Shown one piece after another: positions 21,127 to 30,937 of a stretch of 64,000 nt of DNA (the stretch's first letter is position 1; every line of letters starts with the position of its first letter). A program made the position numbers and the translations under genes. The notes below the pieces were generated by a model that saw only the letters and a list, made by a program, of their open reading frames with translations, was not told the origin of the DNA and made no database searches. Origin of the DNA: Mytilus edulis (lineage: Eukaryota > Mollusca > Bivalvia > Mytilida > Mytilidae); assembly GCF_963676685.1 (NCBI RefSeq), contig NC_092354.1, positions 66,228,241 to 66,292,240 on the forward strand. Reading direction: 5' to 3'.

Positions 21127-22784
21127 CCTACTCCTTTGACTTCGCTATGATATTGAGCGGATACACTTATTTTGCTACAGCGTCCTTTTCCAATGTCTGA
21201 TCGGGTGTCATATTTTGATCAAATATCAAACCATTAAAATATGTACATGATGTATTTGGACCCACTTTTTGAAAGCCATTTTTTTTTAATTCAAATTTGA
21301 ATATAAGATATTCAGTCTAACTTTCGAATTGACAAGTCCATATAAATGCCATGCCAAGTTAATACGATATTATAACATCACAAACATTAAATTTATCTCT
21401 TCACACCAACTACCATTTATAAGTAACATATAAATAACAGTTAAACAGAGAGCATGCAGATAAACCTTATATATAAGCAACATATATATAACAATGCAAA
21501 GCTACACTCGCACATGCATATTAGAATATACATGCACAGCACTATTAAACTATTGATCTTAACATATGCTAAAACTAAAACCCAACCAAAATTCAATAAT
21601 AGCACAAATATGTCGTGCAGAAGGGAAAAAATTAAAAGGTTTAAAAATGTCATATGGAATATAAGTTGAGTTGGCTTACGTTTAATAATATTTAATTGAC
21701 TGACTAGCAGTTGCTGAGATGTCTTCATGCATATTTTACTGATGTTACTATCAAAATTTCACTGATTATCAAAGGTAATGCAAAGAGATATAACAGCTGA
21801 TTCAAATAAAAGCTATGATAAGCACCGTTTGAATACGTTTGTTACATGGATTTTTTTATGTCTTTTTTTCAACTGATAAAACAGGCTGTCTTTTATAAAC
21901 TTCGAACCATTAAAGTTTGTGGAATATAAGTGTCCGTTTTGCATGTTATGCTTGTATGTTTTATGCGAGCAAGATATAAACTAGAGGCTCTAAAGAACCT
22001 GTGTCGCGCACCTTGGTCTATGTGAATATTAAACAATGGACACAGATGGATTCATGACAAAATTGTGTTTTGGTGATGGTGATGTGTTTGTAGATCTTAC
22101 TTTACTAAACATTCTTGCTGCTTACAATTATCTCTATCTATAACAGTAATTTCTGTGGAAAATGTTATTGAAAATCTTCAAATTTTAAGAAAATTGTTAA
22201 AAAATGACTATGAAGGGCAATAACTCCTTAGGGGGTCAATTGACTATTTTGGTCATACTGACTTATTTTTAGTTCTTACTTTGATGTACATTATTGCTGT
22301 TTACAGTTTATCTCTATCTATAATAATATTCAAGATAATAACAAAAAAACAGCAAAATTTCCTTAAAATTACAAATTCAGGGGCAGCAACCTAACAACCG
22401 ATTATCCGATTTATCTGAAAATTACAGGGCAGATAGATCGTGACCTGATCAACAATTTTACTTCCTGTCAGATTTGCTCTTAATGCTTTGGTTTTTGAGT
22501 TATAAGCCAAAAACTGCATTTTACCCCCATGTTCTATTTTTAGCCATGGCGACCATCTTGGTTTGTTGGCCGAGTTACCGGACACATTTTTTTAACTAGA
22601 TACCCTAATGATGATTATGGTTAAGTTTGGTTAAATTTGGCCCAGTAGTTTCAGAGGAGAAGATTTTTCTAAAAGATTACTAAGATTTACGAAAAATGGT
22701 TAAAAATTGACTATAAAGGGCAATAACTCCTAAAGTGGTCAACTGACCATTTTGGTCATGTTGACTTATATGTAGATCTTACTT

Positions 22785-24560
22785 CTTCTTCTTCCAGTAA
22801 GCGGCCACCGTCAACTGGTTGACTATTCTGCCACATTTATGGAGTGCGCGCATTTATGAAAAAATTTTAATTTAACAAAAACAAAAACTAGGTGAATTTT
22901 ATATACAAGTGCAAATAAAAACATGTCAATTTAATTACTGACGGAGCTGAGCCTTGAAAGATTCAGGACTCGGGGCAGAGACCTTACAGTTGGGCAAGGT
23001 GTTCCACTCTCTTATTGTTCTAGGATAGAATGACTCCTTCCGAACTGTAGTTTTGCATGATGGAATTCTGAATGCTTTTTCGTTGTTATTCCTGGAAGGA
23101 CGTTCGTTTGGTATCAGTTTATTTGATGTATCAATCTTTACATAGTTGTTATTAAGCTTATACATCATTATCAGTCTGCTCTGTTTTCTTCGTTCTTGTA
23201 GTGTAGTCCACTCTAGTTGTTCAAGCATGTCACTAACAGATGAAGTGTTGTGGTATCTGTTAGTAACATACCTTGCTGCCCTCCTTTGGACCATTTCCAA
23301 TCTATAAATATCATTTTGTTGGTACGGGTCCCATACTGAACTAGCATATTCCAATGTTGGTCTGACGAGGGATACATATGCTTTTTCTTTTATAGACTTG
23401 TTGGAGATGTTTAAGTTCCTTTTAAGAAAACTGATGGTATTGTTTGCTTTGGAGCAGATGTTGCTAATGTGTTTACCCCATTTGAGATCTGATGCAATGG
23501 TACATCCCAGGTATTTTGCTGCTGTGACATGTTCAAGGTTATGGCCATGTAGTGTGTAACTGTATTTAGCTGGTGTTCGCTTTTTGGAGATGGTGAGAAC
23601 GTTACATTTATCAGGATGAAACTTCATGAGCCATTTTGTTTCCCATACAGCTAGTTTGTCAAGGTCCTTTTGAAGGTTTGCTGAGTCAGCATCGGATGAA
23701 ATTGTGACATACGCAATTGTGTCATCAGCAAACAGTCGTACAGTTGATTGGATCTCCTGGGGCATGTCATTTATGTAGAACAGGAAAAGACTTGGTCCCA
23801 GGACAGATCCTTGGGGTACGCCGGACTCCACTGGTATTGAGGTTGATGTTTCTCCCTCCACCACTACTGATTGTGTTCTGTCACTGAGGAAGTTCTTTAT
23901 CCACTCATTAGTTTTACCTGTTATCCCATAATGATTCAGTTTGTGGATGAGAAGGCTATGACTAACCTTGTCAAATGCCTTTGAGAAGTCCATTATGAGA
24001 CAATCTGTTTGTTTACCTTGATCTAAGAAGCCAGTTATGTCATCGATGAATTCAATGAGTTGTGACTCACATGATAGTCCCCTCTGGAAGCCATGTTGTA
24101 GTGGATACATTATGTTTTGTGCATCAGCATGAGACATAATGTGACTGGTTACAATATGCTCCATTAGTTTGCATGATATACAGGTGAGTGAAACTGGTCT
24201 ATAATTAATTGGATCATATTTCTTCCCTTTCTTATACACTGGACAGATGTTAGCTGATTTCCAAATACTTGGCACATCCCCTGTAAGATATGAGCGGCGG
24301 AATATAATTGTCAGTATAGGAGCAATGTTTGATGCAAGTTCTTTAAGGACTCGAGGTGTTATGTTGTCTGGTCCAGCTGCTTTGTTTGGATTTAGGTTTT
24401 TCAGAAGTTTGTTAACACCATTTTCTGTAATATTGATGTCGGAGATGTTTTGAAATTTACCAGACATATTACACTGCTTTTGGAATTCGTGGTTTGATAT
24501 GTTGGTTTTGTCTGAAAAGGCTTTCTGAAATTGTCCGTTGAGTATATCTGCTTTTTCTGT
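22785..24560 (-). mobile_element. 5'-truncated non-LTR retrotransposon (LINE) insertion
   Basis: On the minus strand the 3' tail is an (AAG)n run (22785-22793 on the plus strand reads CTTCTTCTT). The 5' break is at about 24560. ACTT at 22781-22784 and 24561-24564 may be the target duplication. Removing the insert restores the host-repeat sequence seen in the copy at 22276. Confidence 0.8.
22935..24467 (-). CDS. Non-LTR retrotransposon reverse transcriptase (jockey/CR1-like)
   Basis: This uninterrupted frame of 510 codons from Met at 24467 stays open upstream to the truncation at about 24560 (..STEKADILNGQFQKAF). The reverse transcriptase copies the element's RNA at the nicked target. Visible motifs are NPNKAAGPDNI (motif 0), YRPVSL, the catalytic Asp of DFSKAFDKVSH (motif A), GVPQGSVLGP (motif B), the FADDT catalytic pair (motif C) and KYLGCTI. 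A thumb and C-terminal region follows with VQRRAARYVTNRYHNTSSVS and WNTLP. The endonuclease and any ORF1 are missing, so this copy cannot move on its own. The intact frame suggests a recent insertion. Confidence 0.92.
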   Translation of the reverse strand: MSGKFQNISDINITENGVNKLLKNLNPNKAAGPDNITPRVLKELASNIAPILTIIFRRSYLTGDVPSIWKSANICPVYKKGKKYDPINYRPVSLTCISCKLMEHIVTSHIMSHADAQNIMYPLQHGFQRGLSCESQLIEFIDDITGFLDQGKQTDCLIMDFSKAFDKVSHSLLIHKLNHYGITGKTNEWIKNFLSDRTQSVVVEGETSTSIPVESGVPQGSVLGPSLFLFYINDMPQEIQSTVRLFADDTIAYVTISSDADSANLQKDLDKLAVWETKWLMKFHPDKCNVLTISKKRTPAKYSYTLHGHNLEHVTAAKYLGCTIASDLKWGKHISNICSKANNTISFLKRNLNISNKSIKEKAYVSLVRPTLEYASSVWDPYQQNDIYRLEMVQRRAARYVTNRYHNTSSVSDMLEQLEWTTLQERRKQSRLIMMYKLNNNYVKIDTSNKLIPNERPSRNNNEKAFRIPSCKTTVRKESFYPRTIREWNTLPNCKVSAPSPESFKAQLRQ

Positions 24561-25059
24561 ACTTTGCTGAACATTATTGCTGTTTACAGTTTATCTCTAT
24601 CTATAATAATATTCAAGATAATAACCAAAAACAGCAAAATTTCCTTAAAATTACCATTTCAGGGGCAGCAACCCAAAAACGGAATGTCCGATTCATCTGA
24701 AAATTTCAAGGCAGATAGATCTTGACCTGATGAACAATTTTACCCCTGTCAGATTTGCTCTAAATGCTTTGGTTTTTGAGTTATAAGCCAAAAACTGCAT
24801 TTTACCCCTATGTTCTATTTTTAGCCATGGCGGCCATCTTGGTTGGTTTGCCGGGTCACCGGACACATTTTTTAAACTAGATACCCCAATGATGATTGTG
24901 GCCAAGTTTGGTTAAATTTGGCCCAGTAGTTTCAGAGAAGAAGATTTTTGTAAAAGTTAACGCAGGACGACGACGACGACGGACGACGGACGTCGGACGC
25001 CAAGTGATGAGAAAAGCTCATTTGGCCCTTTGGGCCAGGTGAGCTAAAAAAAAAAAAGA

Positions 25060-27200
25060 GAACAGTAAAAAATTAAAATCGAGAAAAAAATAGATCTGCA
25101 AACCAAATTACGGAATGTATGTTCTGTGCCCGATATTGTTATTATTTTATTCACTCTTACAAGTTTACTTCCGTTTTTCTTTTTCTCAAAACAGAAACAG
25201 ACGAAGGGCTATTAGAAAGAAGCATAATTTGATGAGGCTTTCCGAATGTAAATAGTTCATATGATAACACCACATCAGACTTTAATATTTAACCCCCCTC
25301 CATCATAAATAACATCAAAATATTTGGGATTTGGTGGCTTTGGCCGCCTCACAGAGACGCGTATCATAAATGATTTTTGGCGGAAAATTAGCTTTTAAGT
25401 CGATCGGGCCGATCCGGTCCCACATCAATCCGTCCCACGTCATCCTGCCCAACGTCGATCCTGTCCTATATTTAAAGTGGATCCGGCCCCAATAAAAAAA
25501 AAATATTTATAATGAATAAAAATGAAGATTTATATTAATACACCTTATCGCTATTTGTCAGCTATTACTCGAATTCACACAGGTTCCCGTTAAATTTTGA
25601 CATCATAACGCAAAATATCTGATGCCACAATGGAAAAGTGATTGTTGTGGGGGTCAAAAGTTCAAGCTGCCAGGTCAGCCAGGATCAGCAATAAGGTGTA
25701 TTGTAATACTAATAGGTCATTTTTGGATTCATGTCTTTCACCGGAAAAGATCGTCAATTTTGCATGATTTATGACGTCATTTACAAGATATCCCTGCTCT
25801 ATTGTGTGTCCAGCACTTTCATTATCGGCATTCTGTAGGGTAGCATAAAATAATTAATGTTCCGTAAGTACATAATCGTGATTGCCGTATGACTGAGGCA
25901 GGGTGACCATCCTTTTAGATTTTGATTTCCCAAATATTTTGTGCAGTATAAAATCAAACTTTTCCACCCGTTTGCTCAGGCATAAATTTTATGATAACGT
26001 TAAAGGTGTACGGTAATAAAAAGTTGGCCTTTGACAAATATATTTTTAGATGAGCATAAAACAACTATGTTGATAACGCTTTCATTACTAGTTTTTCAAG
26101 ATGATTGGGTATAATTATATATAACAAAAGTTAGTACAATCAACAGACATCAACTTTAATCAGCAACTGAATAAGCATTTTTTCAATTGATTGTGACACA
26201 ATATATATTGGAAGTAAGATGAAATATTTTCCGTCGATACGTATTCTTAACAAATCTTTCATCTTGTTTAATTACAAAAAAATAATAGCCAGATCGACTT
26301 TGGGGCCAGATCGGTTAGGGGCCGGAACGACTGGATACCGAAACTTATACAGTACGGTATATGCCAGAAAACTAGTATGTGTGTATCATTAACACAATGT
26401 ATAACACATACCAGACGACTGGCATATATTTCAGGGCAATGTATAACGCATACCAGTCGACTGGAATATATACATTTGTATTTCAGCCTCACAACATCTA
26501 AAAACGGGTTTTCAGCTACATTTGTACCCTTAGCCTCAAATTGGTTAAAATTTTACAGTGATTCGTCAAACTAATAAAAAAAAAGTATCCTTATCATGAG
26601 TTGTCAGGGTTCTCAAATAATTATTTTTACTGTCATTTTGGGGGAAAATTTAACATGATTTGTCAAAATCAGTCAATATTTTTGTCGTCTTAAAATAAGT
26701 GTATATTTTATTGTCATGCACCAAAACTTACCTTTAACATCATTTGGCAAAATTTTTTACTGTTATTCGTCATGAAGGTACCCCCATTACCACCCACCTT
26801 AAAGACTATAGGTTTCAGCCTATTGTGGAAACAAATAACAATAGTCAATACATATATCTCTACTTGTCCTCCAATGGGCTCCATTACTTGACATCACAGA
26901 GGTTCCTTGTAAAGCATTTTGACGTCATGATAGAAAATATCTGACACCACAATAGAAATGTGGTTGTTGTATGACAATGTATGATGTCAAGAGTTCAAGA
27001 GGCACTGATTTTCGGGTCAAGTAGAGCAAGGCTTCAAATAGCATTAAGGTTTATTGAACCATTTCGGCTTTCGTTAAATCATTTCTAATTAAATTAGAAT
27101 TATGTATGTTCAGTTTAACTGTTGACATGCACAAGGGACATCATACTGTATGTCTGATGTTGGCAGACCTTTCTACATGTTCTAATTTCGAGGGACATAC
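25060..27200. other. Gene-free stretch with diverged duplicated repeats
   Basis: A segment with TGACATCATAACGCAAAATA, TCTGATGCCACAATGGAAA and GTGATTGTTGT near 25595-25660 recurs near 26905-26975. A GGATCCGGCC-rich patch lies at 25400-25495. Small repeats at 26340-26480 share ACACATACCAG, including the palindrome CCAGTCGACTGG. No exon is supported. Confidence 0.5.
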
Positions 27201-27206
27201 AATTAC

Positions 27207-27230
27207 TAGTCCAAATAATTATGACGTTTG
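27207..27230 (+). repeat. Solo end of the TAGTCCAAATAATTA fold-back family
   Basis: TAGTCCAAATAATTATGACG matches the right-arm end of the element at 10443-10570 (read on the opposite strand). No partner arm was found nearby. Confidence 0.6.
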
Positions 27231-27626
27231 AAATCCTATTTTAATTTTCTATTCAGATACACCAATCAAACTATAATTTTCATGAATAAGTTACATGTAC
27301 ATGCATACAAGAACAAAATGTTTAAAATCATGACAATGGAATTGAATCGATACATGTATATATTCATAGGAAAAAAAATAATTGGTCAAAAGTCAAAATG
27401 ACATACATCACAGACAACAAAAATATGTTTGACAACTTTGTCCGAAATTCTTGCCACAAGATTAATGTCAAAATTCCTCAAAACCTGGTTCACTCAAATC
27501 AAACGTTTTTAAATATTTGGTATAGGTGTCTACTGCTCTGCTTAGCATTATGGAGTAAGAACAAAGACTGATGTCTGAAATAAGTGTCCATGTACATTTT
27601 TTAGCTAGGGATATACAGTCAGCATG

Positions 27627-28368
27627 GTCAGGGATATAACTCTATAGGGTTATTACAGGAAAATAACATACATTTGTTATTGTGGACTAAAAAATCAAAG
27701 AACTGTGATAACATATGTATGTTACATGTTTGAAAGGGACAATATACATCATAAGTTTAGTTAAAATGTATACAAGTTCTATTAATATTACTATTGTCTT
27801 TATGTATACTTAACTATTGAAAGATGTAGCAGTTCATAGTATTCCAATTTTCAATAGTACACCTATATGTTATTACAGAAAAAATATGCCTGTAATAACT
27901 AAAGGGTGTTATCACAGCTTCTCTATATCACTTCAAAACATTTGCTCAGACATAAATCATGCTTAATTACAATGTATTTAGATTTATTGTAAGAAATAAT
28001 GACCAGAGCACGTAATGAGGTTCTGCGCAAGTTTCTCAGTAATTCCCAAGTATCTTATATAATAAGTTACATTCCTTTATTAACTAAGCCTTGTTATCAC
28101 AGCTAAGTTAATTCCTTAATAGCCTTGTCTCATTGATTAACCATGGATAATCAAAAATGTATTAATTCAATTTAAAAATAAATTATCAAGGCTATGCATT
28201 TAGTTTCTGCGCAAAGTCTCAATTGTTCCCTAGAGTCCACTATAGATTAACTAATTTTACAAATAACAAACATATGTTATAACAGATTTAGAAAATTTAA
28301 GGAAAAGTATCTGTAATAACACACACAAGTTATTTTCTGTAATAACCCTATAGAGTTATATCTCTGAC
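27627..28368. mobile_element. 742-bp noncoding DNA transposon with 40-bp TIRs
   Basis: The left end is GTCAGGGATATAACTCTATA, then GGGTTATTACAGGAAAATAAC. It is mirrored at the right end by GTTATTTTCTGTAATAACCC, then TATAGAGTTATATCTCTGAC. The interior repeats TGTTATCACAGC and TGTAATAACT motifs related to the TIR. No coding frame is present. Confidence 0.85.
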
Positions 28369-28468
28369 TGATATAGGGATGTACACCTCTGAGGAGCCAA
28401 AAATTTCTATAAATAAACTTTAATTCTTGAACTGATTTTGGGTTTATCATGTTTATATGACAGTAACA

Positions 28469-28556
28469 GGGGCGGATTTAAGGGGAGCCCCCCCCCCCCC
28501 CCCCCTTATGAGAAAAAAATTGGTTGCTTATATAGGGATTCACTGAAGCATGAAGC
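28469..28556. mobile_element. Truncated hAT-like MITE
   Basis: It starts CAGGGGCGGATTTAAGG, contains a poly-C run, and then GGTTGCTTATATAGGGATTC as in the 13.7-kb copy. The right end is missing. Confidence 0.7.
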
Positions 28557-28724
28557 GAAAAATTTATTACTCAAAAATTAGTTATTGTAAACAAGTTTTT
28601 TCACTGAGTTAAGTTAAATTATGATATTTATTTAATTCATTGTTAATTTCAACTTTTATCACATGTTTTGGATATAATTCAAAAATATGATTTCAAAAAT
28701 ATTAAAAAATAAAATCTCAAAAAT

Positions 28725-28930
28725 ACTGAACTAGGGGAAAATCAATTCAGAAAGTCCATCATCACATGGCAAAATCAAATAACAAAACACATCAAAAACG
28801 AATGGACAAGAACTGTCATATTCCTGACTTGGTACAGGCATTTTCAAATGTAGAAATCATGAAAATGGTGGATTAAACCTGGTTTTATAGCGCTAACCCT
28901 TTCACTTTGATGACAGTCTTATCAAATTCC
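28725..28930 (-). repeat. Retroelement 3'-tail repeat (TTTAGCGCT family), minus orientation
   Basis: It contains GAATGGACAAGAACTGTCAT, ATTCCTGACTTGGTACAGGC and TGGTTTTATAGCGCTAACCC. Confidence 0.75.
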
Positions 28931-29169
28931 GTTATATTTACAATGATGCGTGAACTAAACAGACACAATAAATAAAATAGTCAAAATATGGGTACAGCAG
29001 TCATCATTGTGTAACAATTTTAAAAGGAACAATTTAACAGAACACAAAACCATCTATCTACAATTTACAAACACATTCATTGATTTGCGTGCCTAACGTC
29101 AGAAAATTTTATACGTCACATATATTTGTTGTTAAATGTACATACAAACAATTTTAAAATACATCCTTA

Positions 29170-29265
29170 GGTAGTCTGACATTCAACAGCTATTTTGCCA
29201 GACAAGCTTGGTCCCCAGCTTGTCTTGCAAAACCACTGTTGGATGTCATAGTAGTCTAGACTACC
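29170..29265. mobile_element. Fold-back MITE, 96 bp
   Basis: The left arm (GGTAGTCTGACATTCAACAG, through GCCAGACAAGCT) is mirrored by AGCTTGTCTTGCAAAACCAC, then TGTTGGATGTCA and TAGTCTAGACTACC. The 3'-arm end has an extra copy of AGTCTAGACT. Confidence 0.7.
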
Positions 29266-30933
29266 GGTACCCCATAAGAATGATAAGGTGATATATCTTC
29301 CTTAGGACTTTTGTGAACTAGCACGTTAAAACCCTGCTCAGTACGTTGGTCTAGTTCTATAAAGTAGGATAAATATTTAGATTAAATTGACATTTTCTTG
29401 TAGCTATAGGATGTTTAAGCAAGCAGTGTAGATTTATTCCCCAACATACTTTTACATGTAATACAGTATAAAGCAGTCTTTTAACGCATGATTTTAGAAA
29501 TACAGTGTAACATATCTTATCCGATACCTGAGCATTCCAAAATACTGCTTAAACCAACATATTTTCATGGTCCCAAAATATGCCTTTCCTGGCTGAAAAA
29601 AAACCCCTGAGTATTCTGACACCTTGCTAAATCCAACTTTTTTTTCTGGTCCCCTAATGTGTTGGATAACACAGGTTACGCTGCACTTAGTTATTACTTT
29701 CTTGTAACATTTCTAGAAATTAAATGGTCACATATATATATGCATGTACATCAACAACAATGAACACACTCTATAAAGAAAATCATTTCAGATCTAGACT
29801 ATCACATCCAAGCAAAATACATATATAAACCATGATGTGTAAATATCCTGGGTGAAAATACTGAACCAAAAAAACACCATTAAGGGTACACAAACATATT
29901 TATAGTATGTACACTAACATTGTACTTGACTGAATAAAAAATATGAGAATGGATAACCTCCCTTAGCTCATGTATTTTGAATTTGCACTGTTCATGTTGA
30001 TTATTTTTATTTAATCTATCTCAATTCTCAATTTGTCAAAATTCTTTTATGACGTCAAGTTTTCTTGCTTTCCTCTAAATTTTCTATTGTGATGTTATGA
30101 ATAAAGGTGACCATGATATATACATGTATGCATCACATAGATAGAACACATCTTTTTGGCAGATCATTAAAATAAAAAGAATTGAGTTTGTCTGCATATC
30201 ATTTAAAACTCATTAGGAGAAACAGATTCCGCCACCAAATCTAGTGCAATACAAAATTTTTCCACTCTGGATGGTTAAATTTTAAATATTTGAAGAACTC
30301 TGGGAGCCTAGTGATTTAAAGTTAAAGATTCAAGTCTTCCGATCACATGATTATTGTATTTATATATATAAACTAGTTGTCATAGTTAATACCTTGATCT
30401 ATACTGCAGAAATTAAGGCCACTTGTACATCATGGGTGTCAAAGTGAAAGACATATAGAAATCTATTTACCTTTAAAATAGTCAAAACCAGGAAAATAGA
30501 TGCTTTAATATACATTCATGATATTTCAAGTGCGATTTGAACTTGTGCAATGTTGTCGGTGAGATGTTATAGTACTTATACATTTAATATACAGGGAAAA
30601 ATTGGCCTACATTTGTACCTCTTTACTTAAGGACATTCATTTTGTAAAATATGTAGCTGTCTTAAAATTTGCTGAACATAAATTTTGGCTTAATCTATGT
30701 TATATAACAATGTTCAATTACTTCAAATTCAGAAATTATTGCAATGTTTTAATTAAATTTTGCGAAAAATGTGACAGGGTTATAATCGGATAATTTAAAC
30801 TTTCATTTTGAAATTTTTTAATAAGAATTAAACAGGATTTTTCTCAATTTCGCAAAAATTAAAATCACATTTATGTCTTAAACATGTTAATTGACAAAAT
30901 GGCAATAATAAATGTATATATTATATTTTTCAG
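29266..30933. other. Upstream region of the zinc-finger gene
   Basis: No exon is supported. The T-rich tract and TTTTCAG just before 30934 form the acceptor for the coding exon. Any 5' UTR exon must lie further upstream. Confidence 0.4.
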
Positions 30934-30937
30934 AGTT

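Larger units (their letters stand above)
21979..25047 (+). mobile_element. Noncoding element with 3' hairpin and poly-A, interrupted by a LINE
   Basis: It starts near AGAGGCTCTAAAGAACCTGT. It has internal repeated modules: ATTATTGCTGTTTACAG near 22288 and 24572, and GGGGCAGCAACC near 22380 and 24662. It ends with a GACGAC-rich stretch, a hairpin at 25015-25045 (AGCTCATTTGGCCC / GGGCCAGGTGAGCT, 3-nt loop, two G-T pairs) and an A-run. The layout suggests a retroposed, SINE-like or LINE-mobilised element (inference). Without the LINE its length is about 1.3 kb. Confidence 0.7.

Noticed and set aside
30884-30937. Upstream Met extension of the zinc-finger frame
   Set aside because: The stretch contains the polypyrimidine tract and TTTTCAG acceptor, so it is most likely intron.
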